A stretch of DNA of 64,000 nt, taken from positions 214,497 through 278,496 of the forward strand of contig NZ_SUMC01000007.1 in assembly GCF_005047355.1 (NCBI RefSeq). The letters run 5' to 3'. Each line of letters begins with the position of its first letter. Positions within the stretch are counted from its first letter, which is position 1. The stretch is from Actinacidiphila oryziradicis (GTDB lineage Bacteria; Actinomycetota; Actinomycetes; Streptomycetales; Streptomycetaceae). Below the pieces are notes generated by a model, which worked only from the letters and a program-made list of their open reading frames with translations, had not been told where the DNA came from and did not search any database. Of this stretch, positions 18,103-26,846 are shown piece by piece. The translations under genes and the position numbers were made by a program.

Positions 18103-18804
18103 CGCAATACCTCACCACCCCTGCTCGGACACTGGGCGGAGTGCGAGGATCTGCGTCTCGAGGTCGAGCACGAGAGAGGAGACCCAGAGTGCAGATCGCC
18201 GGCTGCGACCTATATCTCAATCACGGGATCTTGGGCGTAGGGTCCACGGATTGGCTTCCCCGAACTCTCGATCTCGGAAGGGTGCGTATCCTTGATTTTT
18301 CCGACCGCATGAGTCTCGGGAGAGGCTGTGACCTGGGATTGAACATAGCGAACATGTTCAGGATGTTGGGTCTCAGACTCGCCGGATCACCCGATCGTGC
18401 ATCCGGATGGCGCGCCTGCACCTCCACTACGAGCGCCACCAGCCCGCGGGAGGGGGCGGCCCCTACCCGGCGGTGCCGTCCCCACCTCCATCCACTCAGG
18501 CGCCCGACGGGCGCACATGTGGCTTGAGGGCACGATGAGGATCTCAGGGGCCCACGCGAACACCGACTCTGCGTCGTGCGCCCGCGGTCCGCTCGACGCC
18601 CCACGGTGTAGCTGCCAGGAGCTGGGGACGTCACCGGCTCGACAGCCGCCCGCGACAGATAGGCGTCGCCGCAGGCCCCTGGGCTTGAGCGACTGCCTTC
18701 GAGCGGCCGGGCGCTAAAGCGGCCCGTCCTGGGTGCTGCTCCGTCTCGATGCGAGGTGGCAGGATTCTCGGCGACGGGGTGCGGGTATGTGGGAGGGCTA
18801 ATCG
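18103..18804 (+). other. Gap holding first copy of a 91-bp direct repeat and gene remnants
   Basis: No complete gene. A short frame from ATG 18406 (MARLHLHYERHQPAGGGGPY) has good codon use but is soon lost. At 18495-18585 lies a near-identical copy of 20071-20161, which in the second place is the first part of the nuclease-like gene. Around 18340-18360 a short AT-richer tract (attgaacatagcgaacatgt) may be a promoter; nothing firmer can be said. Confidence 0.5.
18495..18585 (+). repeat. 91-bp direct repeat, left copy
   Basis: Begins ctcaggcgcccgacgggcg and ends cgtcgtgcgcccgc. It differs from 20071-20161 at about five positions. The two copies flank the ADP-ribosylglycohydrolase gene. The encoded peptide, MWLEGTMRISGAHANTDSAS, is the start of the nuclease-like protein, so this copy is a dead 5' end of that gene. 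Confidence 0.85.
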
Positions 18805-19953
18805 ATGACGAGCAGATCCTGGGAAGACCGAGCGTTCCTGGCATTCCAGCGGTCTCGAATACGGGGCTGCATGCTTGGTGGAGCGCTGGGGGACGGGATG
18901 GGAAACCCCGAGGGGTGGTTCCAGTCCTTTCGGGCGGGTGTCACGGAGCCGGATGCCGATGCGGAAGGCGTGGTCGCCCAGGTCACCGATGCCACTCAGA
19001 TGACGCTGTTCACCGCCGAAGGACTGATCCGGGCCCGAGTCCGCGCCATCGTCAAGGAGGTCGACGCCGGTCAGGAGACCTTCTTCATCCACGATGCGTA
19101 CCTGCGGTGGCTTGAGACGCAGGAGTACAGCGGCCCGCCGTCCGCTCGGGGGTCCTCCGACATGGACACAGCGCAGCACGATCGGGTTCGGTCCGGATGG
19201 CTGAGGCAGCAGACATGGCTGTACGCCCGACGCTCCCCTGGAAAGGCCTCCCTGTCCGGACTGAGGCACGACTTCATCCCTCATCCCGACACTGAGCTTG
19301 ACGGCAGCCCGGGCCGCGTGAACCCAGAGTCGAAGGGCTGCGGCACCGTGATGCGCTCAGCCCCGTTCGGGCTGACCGGCTTTGACCCGGAGCGGACCTT
19401 CAGAGTGGCGGCGAATAGCGCCAAGATCACGCACGGCCACCCCACCGGTTACTACGCCGCCGGCACGTTCGCAACCATCATCGCCTACATCCTGGAAGGC
19501 TGCCCCATTGAACGTGCGACCCACCATGCGATGTGGCACCTCGCCCAGCACCGCGGACACGAAGAGACGACCACAGCGCTACGAGCGGCCGTCGACCTAG
19601 CCGCCGAAGGCCGCCCGACCATTGAGAAGGTGGAATCCCTCGGCGCCGGCTGGGTGGCAGAGGAAGCCCTCGCCATCGCGTTGTACTGCGCTCTCGCAGG
19701 GGGTTCAGTCAGAGAGGCGCTGCAGCTCGCGGCCAACCATTCTGGCAACGGCGACTCCACCGGAGCGGTGTGCGGCAACCTTCTCGGCGCGTACCACGGC
19801 GATGTGGGTCTGCCCACCGACTGGCTCGCCGTAGTCGAGGGCCGGGGCGTCATCAGCGAACTCGCGGACGACTTCGACACGCGCTTCCACTCGGACGAGG
19901 ACACTCGCCGCCTGTGGATGGGGCCGTCTCTGCAACGCTACGAGGTGCCGTAG
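18805..19953 (+). CDS. ADP-ribosylglycohydrolase (DraG/ARH-like, 382 aa)
   Basis: Family motifs run through the protein: GCMLGGALGDGMG near residue 21, TDATQMTLFTAEGLIRA near 55 (TDDT-type metal site with one change), SKGCGTVMRSAP near 180, ITHGHPTGYYAAG near 208 and HSGNGDSTGAVCGNLLGA near 312. These place the aspartates that hold two Mg ions. It should remove ADP-ribose from proteins or other targets. ATG 18805 follows GGAGGGC. The gene is alone between 91-bp direct repeats, directly upstream of a putative nuclease operon. In defence islands such enzymes can reverse or counter ADP-ribosyl toxins; no transferase is seen here. Confidence 0.88.
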   Translation: MTSRSWEDRAFLAFQRSRIRGCMLGGALGDGMGNPEGWFQSFRAGVTEPDADAEGVVAQVTDATQMTLFTAEGLIRARVRAIVKEVDAGQETFFIHDAYLRWLETQEYSGPPSARGSSDMDTAQHDRVRSGWLRQQTWLYARRSPGKASLSGLRHDFIPHPDTELDGSPGRVNPESKGCGTVMRSAPFGLTGFDPERTFRVAANSAKITHGHPTGYYAAGTFATIIAYILEGCPIERATHHAMWHLAQHRGHEETTTALRAAVDLAAEGRPTIEKVESLGAGWVAEEALAIALYCALAGGSVREALQLAANHSGNGDSTGAVCGNLLGAYHGDVGLPTDWLAVVEGRGVISELADDFDTRFHSDEDTRRLWMGPSLQRYEVP

Positions 19954-19996
19954 GCGCCAGTCTGTGTCTTCCGATCGAACCTGAATTTGACCGTGA

Positions 19997-20644
19997 ATGC
20001 TCGGACGACCTGTGCCGCGCATTACGCTGGTCGCTGTGGCAGTGGGGGAGGATGCTCACCTCAAGGGGTTCTCAGGCGCCCGACGGGCGAAGATGTGGCT
20101 TGAGGGCACGATGAGGATCTCAGGGGCCTACGCGAACACCGACTCGGCGTCGTGCGCCCGCCGATTGACTTTGGCCTGGCCGCACGGCGGCCAGACGTTC
20201 TCCTTCGACCTGGGCGGCGCGATGCGAGGCGCGCCATACCGCGGGGACATGTTCTGCGCCGAGGTGAAGAACTACCAGCACGCCAGCGACCAGGGCACGC
20301 AGTTCGACGAGTTTGTCGCCAAGTGTTATATCGCTTGTCAGACGGGCCACCTTCTGAGTGACCACCTCATGTGGATCACTTGGGCCCCTTTCCGGGCTAA
20401 CAGTTGGGCGCAGTTGGACTCTCCCAAGCACGTGGAGTCGGCGGTACTTCAGCACAGAGACCGCGTCTTCGGAACTGATGACATGGCTGTCGCCCGGTCC
20501 CGGATGGCTCCTGAGGTTGTCGAGATGGTCGCCGACCGGCTGTGGCTGATCGTCTTGTCAGAGAAGCAGGAGACGCTTGTCCCCCTGAAGGACTGGGAAG
20601 CCATCGTGGCTGCCGAGCTGATCCGCAAGGGAGAGCAGTGGTGA
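19997..20644 (+). CDS. Putative PD-(D/E)XK-type nuclease, first gene of two-gene operon (up to 215 aa)
   Basis: A core TFSFDLGGAMRG followed after 15 residues by FCAEVKNYQHASDQGTQFDE gives a D(71)...E(89)-x-K(91) arrangement, as in PD-(D/E)XK restriction-like nucleases. It is followed by a helix FVAKCYIACQTGH. The rest is alpha/beta, ending PLKDWEAIVAAELIRKGEQW. The start is uncertain: GTGs upstream of residue 33 or the ATG at 20093 are possible. The stop overlaps the next gene by 4 bases. The nuclease call is by motif only; I know no named family for the pair. The 5' end lies in the 91-bp direct repeat. Confidence 0.6.
   Translation: MLGRPVPRITLVAVAVGEDAHLKGFSGARRAKMWLEGTMRISGAYANTDSASCARRLTLAWPHGGQTFSFDLGGAMRGAPYRGDMFCAEVKNYQHASDQGTQFDEFVAKCYIACQTGHLLSDHLMWITWAPFRANSWAQLDSPKHVESAVLQHRDRVFGTDDMAVARSRMAPEVVEMVADRLWLIVLSEKQETLVPLKDWEAIVAAELIRKGEQW
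20071..20161 (+). repeat. 91-bp direct repeat, right copy
   Basis: Second copy of the 18495-18585 repeat, here forming the beginning of the nuclease-like coding region (MWLEGTMRISGAYANTDSAS). Together with the left copy it brackets about 1.5 kb that contains only the glycohydrolase gene. Confidence 0.85.
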
Positions 20645-22059
20645 ACCAGGCGTCGCAGGCGATCATGGCAGCGCTGGACGATCCGGACCCCCGGCGTCCC
20701 TTCACACTGGTGAAGGACCTCATCGGGCGCCAGTTGCGGCGGATGGACCCCCGTGCCGAGGTCATTCCAACCGGCTTCTTCAACCACACCTATGCCCCCG
20801 ACATGGTGATCCGCTGGCCCCAGGTGGCCCGGACTCCGGACCGCTACGTCTACCTCAGGACGACGGCGAACCCGGCCGAGCTCCATGAGGACATCACCCG
20901 GCTCCAGTCCAAAGACCGCCCGATGATCCTCTCGCTGGGCGAGATCGAAGCCTCTGCCTCCGAACTCCAGCCCGCAGCCACCGAGCACCAAGCCCTGCTC
21001 TTGGACACGCCGGCCTTCGGTGAGCTGCTCCCGACGCAGGACACCCCCAGCATCCCGCGGCTCATCTCCAGCTCGGTAATCGAGGGAGGACGCGGCGCGT
21101 TTGACGGCCCCTCCACCGCACGGTTCACAAACACGGTGGCCACCGGCGTGGCAGCGGCCCGCGAGGGTTCCGCAGGGCTGACGCGCACCGCTCTGGACGC
21201 AGTCGCCGCACAGATGGTCCCCGAGGTCGCCGACCGCATGACGGCCTTCATGGCCGCCCTTTGGCAGGGCGGAGGCGCCACCCTGGCCTCCTTCCCCGGC
21301 ACCCTGCGCGGTTCCGGCCAGCTGGACGAGTCCACCCTCGCCTACCTCCTCAGCGCCGAAGAGATCCCCGACACCAACTTCTGGGACAGGCTCCTGCGCC
21401 TGATCAGCCTGCCGCTTCTCCTACGTACGCCGGTCCGCGACCCCGACAACCTGCAGCACCTGATGCGTCCCGCCGTGCGGCACTGGCAAAGCCACGCATG
21501 CAAGATCGTCCCTGGAGCACCTCCCCACGCACCAATCGGACCGTGGCGCTGGGCCGTGGATTCGGGCCACCTGGTCCTGCAGACACCGCGCTTCCGCACC
21601 TACGTAGCCCAGACCCGCAAGGACCTCGAGGCGGCCGAGACCTACGACGAACCCGGCCTCGATGACGTACGCAACCGGGCTGACCGCTTCTCCACACCCC
21701 TGACATCGATCAGGATGCTCGTCACCAACCGCCGCATCGGCTACGACGGCCGCGGCGACAACGTTGTACACGACGCGCAACTCGACGGGATCAGCGAGGC
21801 ACTCGGCCAAGCGGAGACTGTCATCGAAGTCGACGCGCCAACCCGCTCGGGCGCCGTCCTCCGTTGCAGCTTCACTCATCACCTCGCTAGCGCCCGCGGC
21901 GCCCGCAGCCAGGTGCCGCTCGATGAGCTCATCGGTACCGCCGCTCGGCTTCTCTACGACCTCACCGACCACGAAGCCGACCAACTCGCTGGGCTGCTCG
22001 GTCCACAAGGGCAACCAGTAAGCGCGCCCTGGAACCAGCCTCCGCTGTTCGAACCCTAG
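20641..22059 (+). CDS. Unknown partner of nuclease-like protein (472 aa)
   Basis: The GTG start at 20641 overlaps the upstream stop (GTGA) and has AAGGGAGAG in front; a longer upstream frame is a shadow of the nuclease gene. The N-terminal region (RAEVIPTGFFNHTYAPDMVI, then RYVYLRTTANPAELHEDI) has an alpha/beta look; the middle is helical; the last 150 residues include RIGYDGRGDNVVHDAQ and a compact C-terminal domain. No membrane segment, P-loop or metal cluster is apparent. Tight coupling implies a complex or shared pathway with the upstream protein, perhaps target recognition. I recognise no family. Confidence 0.7.
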   Translation: MNQASQAIMAALDDPDPRRPFTLVKDLIGRQLRRMDPRAEVIPTGFFNHTYAPDMVIRWPQVARTPDRYVYLRTTANPAELHEDITRLQSKDRPMILSLGEIEASASELQPAATEHQALLLDTPAFGELLPTQDTPSIPRLISSSVIEGGRGAFDGPSTARFTNTVATGVAAAREGSAGLTRTALDAVAAQMVPEVADRMTAFMAALWQGGGATLASFPGTLRGSGQLDESTLAYLLSAEEIPDTNFWDRLLRLISLPLLLRTPVRDPDNLQHLMRPAVRHWQSHACKIVPGAPPHAPIGPWRWAVDSGHLVLQTPRFRTYVAQTRKDLEAAETYDEPGLDDVRNRADRFSTPLTSIRMLVTNRRIGYDGRGDNVVHDAQLDGISEALGQAETVIEVDAPTRSGAVLRCSFTHHLASARGARSQVPLDELIGTAARLLYDLTDHEADQLAGLLGPQGQPVSAPWNQPPLFEP

Positions 22060-22121
22060 AACTGTGGCCGGGGAAGGCGCGCCGGGGTGGCTGGAGGCTG
22101 CCAATCCCCCTGTACGAGGCG

Positions 22122-22232
22122 CCGGAATCCCAGCTCCGACCCAGGGGACAACTGACCGACCGGTAGATGGGGCGATCGGACATGACGCCCCGACCGTCGT
22201 ACGCCAACCTGCGGGAACGAACTCGGGCCTGG
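22122..22232 (+). repeat. Inverted repeat, left arm, flanking the STAND gene
   Basis: From ccggaatcccagctccgacc through caggggacaactgaccgacc and ggtagatggggcgatcggac to acgaactcgggcctggg. Its reverse complement is found at 25461-25576 with scattered differences and one small length change. The pair encloses exactly the STAND NTPase gene. Confidence 0.8.
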
Positions 22233-22397
22233 GGCGCGCCCTGGTTTCGTGGTGCAGTCGCCGGTGTTTCGCATGCGCTCGGTGAGCTCACCGGCCCAGG
22301 CGCCAATGACGTCTGCCGCGCCCTGAACCACCGTCATACTGCTGGTGGGTGTGGCGTCGAATGCGCCGCGGCGGCAGGACGGGCAGAAGGTGGAGGC

Positions 22398-25382
22398 ATG
22401 TCAGGGTCGGGTCGTGAGCGTCTGTCGCGCGGCGAGCTGATACGGCAGCGTGCGCGGGCGCAGTTCGTGGGCAGGCGGGCGCAGTTGTCGCTGTTCGCGG
22501 AGAACCTGGCGAGGGATCCGCTGTCGGAGGGGGATCCGGCGGAGTTCCTGTTCCATGTGCGCGGGGTGGGCGGGGTGGGGAAATCCACGTTGCTGAGGCA
22601 GTGGCGGGAGGCGGCCCAGCGGGCGGGTGCGGTGTCCGCGGTGGTGGATGAGAACGATGTCCACGGCGTACCACAGGCTCTGTCGGAGCTGGCCCGGCAG
22701 CTAGCTGAGGAGGCGGGCCCGCTCAAGGGGTTCGACCGGGCAGCCGAGCAGTTCCGCCGGGAGCAGGAGGTGGCCGCCGAGCCGGTACCGGCGGACGGCG
22801 CCGGTGCGGCCGAGGGCGGTGCGTCGTTGTCGAGCCGGTTGGTGACGCAGGCCACGCTGGGGGCGGTGTCGCTGATTCCCGGGGCCGGGGTGGTGACCGC
22901 GATGGCGAACCCGGAGGCCGCGGCGCAGGGGCTGGACCGGCTGCGGGCCGGTGCCGGGGCCCGGGGGCGCCGGGGGCGCGGAGGTGACGCGGCCGGGGTG
23001 AGCCGGGCGTTCGTCGCTGAGCTGGACCGATTGTGCGGGCAGTACCGGTGGGTGGTGCTGTTCTTGGACACCTGGGAGCACACCGGCCGCTATCTGGACG
23101 GGTGGTTGCGGGATCTGCTGCAGGACACGTTCGGGCCGCTGCCGGCCAACGTGATGGTGGTGCTGGCCGGACGTGACGAGCTCGCGGAGCGGGAATGGGC
23201 ACCGCTGCGGGCCCTGGTGGCGGACGTACCTCTGGAGGTGTTCACCGAGGCCGAGACGCGGGCGCTGCTGGCCGCACGCGGGGTGACCGAGCCGGGGGCG
23301 GTGGAGGCGGTACTGCAGCTGTCAATGGGGCTGCCACTGCTCGTGGAACTCTGCGCGCTGGCCCGGCCCACGACCGCCGGGGACGTGGACCAGGGCGGGG
23401 ACGCCGTGGACGCGGCGGTCGAGCGTTTCGTGCAGTGGATCACCGACCCGCGGCAGCGGGAAACGGTGCTGGCGTGCGCGCTGGCGCCGCAGCTGAACGA
23501 AGACGTGTTCACCGCCGCCGCACCACAGGAGGCACAGGGCTTGTGGGGATGGCTGTGCGGGCAGCCGTTCGTCAGCGGCCACGGCGACTTCAAGCAGTAT
23601 CACGCAGTGGTGCGCGCAAGCATGGTGCGCCGCCAGCGCACCCATTCGCCCCAGCGCTGGACCACGGCGCACCTCCGGCTCGCCGACGCCCACGCCGCCT
23701 GGCGAACCGACGCCGAGCAGGGCCTTCCCGAAGCGAAGCAGTGGGGCGATCCCCTGTGGCGCCGGCACCGCCTGACCGAGACCTACCACCGGCTGTGCGC
23801 ACACCCCGCAGCCAGCCTTGAAGCAGCACTGGAGCAGACCGCTCATGCCGCCGGACGGGACACGGCGGTCCTGCGGCAATGGACCGACACCTTAGAACAA
23901 GCAGCCCGCGACACCGCCGACCTCACTCTCCTCCCCTGGGCCGACCGCCTCCAGAACGCCGCCGCCGACAGCGATCCAGCCCTCGCATCCCTCACCGCCC
24001 TGCTGACCCACGGCCATCTGACCCCCGCCACCCGGGCCTGGGTCCACACCTACCGCGGCCGGCGCCTCTTCCTCGCCGACCGCGACGAGGAAGCCCTCGC
24101 CGAACTTGACCGCGCCATCGCCGCCGACCCTCACAACCACCGCGCCTGGGCCTACCGCGGCGACGTCCACTGCTGGAACGGCCGCACCGATCAGGCAGTT
24201 ACCGACCTGACCGCCGCCCTCGCCCTCGACCCCACGTACGCCTGGGCCCTCGGCTCCCGGGGGGATGCTCACCGGCAGGCGGGCCGCTACGACGACGCCA
24301 TCACCGACCTGACCGCCGCCCTCGACCTCGACCCCACGTACGCCTGGGCCCTCGGCTACCGAGGGGATGCTCACTCGCAGGCGGGCCGCTACGACGACGC
24401 CATCACCGACCTGACCGCCGCCCTCGACCTCGACCCCACCCTCGCCTGGGCCCTCGGCCGCCGAGGGGATGCTCACCGGCAGGCGGGCCGCTACGACGAC
24501 GCCATCACCGACCTGACCGCCGCCCTCGACTTCGACCCCACCCTCGCTTGGGCCCTCGGCTCCCGGGGGGAGGCTCACTCGCAGGCGGGCCGCTACGACG
24601 ACGCCATCACCGACCTGACCGCCGCCCTCGACCTCGACCCCACGTACGCCTGGGCCCTCGGCTCCCGGGGGGAGGCTCACCGGCAGGCGGGCCGCTACGA
24701 CGACGCCATCACCGACTTCACCGCCGCCCTCGACCTCGACCCCACGTACGCCTGGGTCCTCGGCTCCCGGGGGGAGGCTCACCGGCAGGCGGGCCGCTAC
24801 GACGACGCCATCACCGACTTCACCGCCGCCCTCGACCTCGACCCCACGTACGCCTGGGCCCTCGGCTCCCGGGGGGAGGCTCACCGGCAGGCGGGCCGCT
24901 ACGACGACGCCATCACCGACTTCACCGCCGCCCTCAACCTCGACCCCACCCTCGCCTGGGTCCTCCGCTCCCGAGGGGTCGCCCACCGGGAGGGCGGCCG
25001 CTACCTACTTGCGCGGGAGGACTTTGAGCGGGCTTCCGCATTAAAACCTGGGGATCCTGGCCTGCCGTTCGAGAAGTTGCTGCTGGACACGGTGACGTCG
25101 GGGCCCGCGGCATGCGTGGAGCAGTGGACCGAGCTGCTCATTTCCCCGGTGGAAACACCGAATGGGGATGCGACCAGGTTCTTCGGCCTGTTCCGGGTGC
25201 TGCTCCTCGAACCTGAAAACAACGTGGCGGAGGCAACCGAGGTGTTCCTCTCAGCAGGCCCGAACCGCGACGCTGTCACCGACCTGCGCCACTACCTGGC
25301 TGAGCTCTCCACTGTGGGTGGCGAACTGGCGGACCGCGCGCGGCAGTGCCAGCAGCTCATCGCGGAGCATGCCCCAGAATGA
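22398..25382 (+). CDS. STAND/NACHT-like NTPase with homogenised TPR array (994 aa)
   Basis: ATG 22398 (MSGSGRERLSRGELIRQRAR) with AAGGTGGAGG upstream is preferred to the longer frame. An NTPase core lies at about residues 25-350: P-loop GVGGVGKSTLL near 56 and Walker B WVVLFLDTWEHT near 218, with sensor-like VMVVLAGRDELAEREW after it. The helical arm follows to about 560. The C-terminal part has a first TPR and then eight almost identical 34-residue TPRs (GRYDDAITDLTAALDLDPTY; AWALGSRGEAHRQA). STAND proteins are signal-triggered switches, several of them in phage defence. No effector domain is obvious at the N-terminus. The gene stands alone between inverted repeats. Confidence 0.82.
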   Translation: MSGSGRERLSRGELIRQRARAQFVGRRAQLSLFAENLARDPLSEGDPAEFLFHVRGVGGVGKSTLLRQWREAAQRAGAVSAVVDENDVHGVPQALSELARQLAEEAGPLKGFDRAAEQFRREQEVAAEPVPADGAGAAEGGASLSSRLVTQATLGAVSLIPGAGVVTAMANPEAAAQGLDRLRAGAGARGRRGRGGDAAGVSRAFVAELDRLCGQYRWVVLFLDTWEHTGRYLDGWLRDLLQDTFGPLPANVMVVLAGRDELAEREWAPLRALVADVPLEVFTEAETRALLAARGVTEPGAVEAVLQLSMGLPLLVELCALARPTTAGDVDQGGDAVDAAVERFVQWITDPRQRETVLACALAPQLNEDVFTAAAPQEAQGLWGWLCGQPFVSGHGDFKQYHAVVRASMVRRQRTHSPQRWTTAHLRLADAHAAWRTDAEQGLPEAKQWGDPLWRRHRLTETYHRLCAHPAASLEAALEQTAHAAGRDTAVLRQWTDTLEQAARDTADLTLLPWADRLQNAAADSDPALASLTALLTHGHLTPATRAWVHTYRGRRLFLADRDEEALAELDRAIAADPHNHRAWAYRGDVHCWNGRTDQAVTDLTAALALDPTYAWALGSRGDAHRQAGRYDDAITDLTAALDLDPTYAWALGYRGDAHSQAGRYDDAITDLTAALDLDPTLAWALGRRGDAHRQAGRYDDAITDLTAALDFDPTLAWALGSRGEAHSQAGRYDDAITDLTAALDLDPTYAWALGSRGEAHRQAGRYDDAITDFTAALDLDPTYAWVLGSRGEAHRQAGRYDDAITDFTAALDLDPTYAWALGSRGEAHRQAGRYDDAITDFTAALNLDPTLAWVLRSRGVAHREGGRYLLAREDFERASALKPGDPGLPFEKLLLDTVTSGPAACVEQWTELLISPVETPNGDATRFFGLFRVLLLEPENNVAEATEVFLSAGPNRDAVTDLRHYLAELSTVGGELADRARQCQQLIAEHAPE
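24190..24990 (+). repeat. 102-bp tandem repeat array coding TPRs
   Basis: Eight in-frame units of 102 bases (cgctacgacgacgccatcac at each unit) differing at few positions, some pairs being identical. The changes are concentrated in a few codons (dacctg/gacttc; ctcgcc/tacgcc). Such low divergence shows recent expansion or conversion; copy number is likely unstable. Confidence 0.85.
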
Positions 25383-25460
25383 GCGGCCTGGGTGTGCTGC
25401 TTCCGTTGCAGAGCGCCGCGCAATACGGGGTGTCCTTACGAGTCGGTCCGGGGATCCCCG

Positions 25461-25576
25461 GACCCCAGAGCTCGTTTCCACAGGTCGGCGTACGACGGTC
25501 GGGGCCTCACGTCCGATCGCCCTACCTACCGGTCAGTCAGTTGTCCCCTGGTGTCCGAGCTGCGATTCCGGGGCCT
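25461..25576 (+). repeat. Inverted repeat, right arm, flanking the STAND gene
   Basis: Reads gaccccagagctcgtttccac, ggtcggcgtacgacggtcgg, tacctaccggtcagtcagtt and gtcccctggtgtccgagctg: the reverse complement of 22122-22232. A partial third copy is at 58386-58448. Confidence 0.8.
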
Positions 25577-26169
25577 ATCCGTCAGTGTCCTTGCTCGCCT
25601 CATCGAGTTGCCAAGTGTCCAGATAAGCGTTGACCGTGGTGCGCGAACGGCCACAATCGGGCGACCGCCTCATCTCGGACCTCGGAGCCCTCGACCTTCG
25701 TGTCGCGCGAGGCGGATTACCGCCGCCGGGCCAAGCTCCACCAAGCAGGGCGGCCGCGTCGCCTACCCGTTAACTGTTTCTCCTTCTCAGGCTCCCAGTC
25801 CGCGAGGAGTTCCGGGAGAGATTGGGACGTAATTCTCCATTTCGGTCCCTCCAGTCCCTCCAGTCCCTTCTCGCTCAGCTGGGTGCGCCCTGACCTGCGG
25901 AAACGTTCAGGGACTGAAGTGTCCGTTCGCAGGTGTTCGATAGTTGAGCGAACCGCGCTGAGCTGCGCTGATCAGGTCCACGGAGAATCGCGGCCCTGAC
26001 GAAGCCCAATTGATCTGCAATCTCTCGTGCTGCTCGCCGTGGCGATGATGCTCCCGGTGCCGGTGAGCACGACATCACCGCAGCTCAACGCTTCTTCCTA
26101 CTCAGATCCGCCGAGAACGGCGAGGTCGAGATGCAGGATCACGTACGGCTTCCGGGTCGGGTTGGGGCA

Positions 26170-26345
26170 GGGACTGAGGCTGCGCCGCTTCAGTCCCTGA
26201 CGAAACCGCAGGTCAAAGCTGAGTGCCCTGCAATGGCAGGGACTGGAGGGACTGAGTCCTAACATTTGGGCGGAAAACCACCGAGTTGCGGCTGGACGCA
26301 CCTCGGGGCTCCGCGCGGGGGGCCTCTCTGGAGCAGGTCGCCAAG
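26170..26345 (+). repeat. GGGACTG-family repeat, long copy 1
   Basis: Contains cagggactgaggctgcgccg, cttcagtccctgacgaaacc, gcaggtcaaagctgagtgcc and ggcagggactggagggactg, followed by gggcggaaaaccaccg and tcggggctccgcg. The same order recurs at 56265-56452 in the same orientation. An inverted shorter copy lies at 25848-25920. It encodes no gene. The half-palindromic pieces could form hairpins. Confidence 0.7.
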
Positions 26346-26846
26346 CGAGCCGGAGTGGCCATTGGCAGTCCTCTACCGGCCTTCTCCACCTACCTGGGCC
26401 TGGTCCAGGCCCTCGCCAACCATCCGCGCCCACGCCGAAGATCACGCCCACGTCGGCTGATCTCGAGGCGAGTGGTGATTGGACGAGTACTTCAACGGTT
26501 TCGTCCTGGCTGCTGTGAGGCCAGCAGCAGCCCCAATGTGACCAGCAGCGGCACGAATCCTGCGCTGATGACAAGGACCTGTTAGTGCGGGTTGGCGATT
26601 GCCCCGCACCACCTGGGAGGCAAGGTACGCCGACATCAGAAGCGTCCCGTACCCCCACAATCAGGGTTCGTTGTAGCGCAGTTACATACTCAGGGCGGCG
26701 CTCAGCATCTGAGCCGTAGCTCTACCCGGCATGAACCCTTCAGCTCTGATGGCTAGTTCAAAGGGCGATCGACTACATAAGATCACCGGATGATTCGTCA
26801 GTACCACTCCCAGAGCTGTGGTGACGACTATCAGGTGGGGGCACCT

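Larger units (their letters stand above)
25383..26846 (+). other. Non-coding gap with inverted-repeat arm and GGGACTG repeats
   Basis: About 1.46 kb without a convincing gene. It contains the right inverted-repeat arm (25461-25576), then two oppositely oriented members of the GGGACTG repeat (25848-25920 and 26170-26345). A short frame near 26085-26150 (FFLLRSAENGEVEMQDHVRL) looks like a gene remnant. The last 180 bases before the restriction gene are AT-richer and may hold its promoter. Confidence 0.55.

Noticed and set aside
23892..24986. 364-codon minus-strand frame with repeats opposite the TPR array
   Set aside because: A shadow of the 102-base tandem units of the STAND gene.
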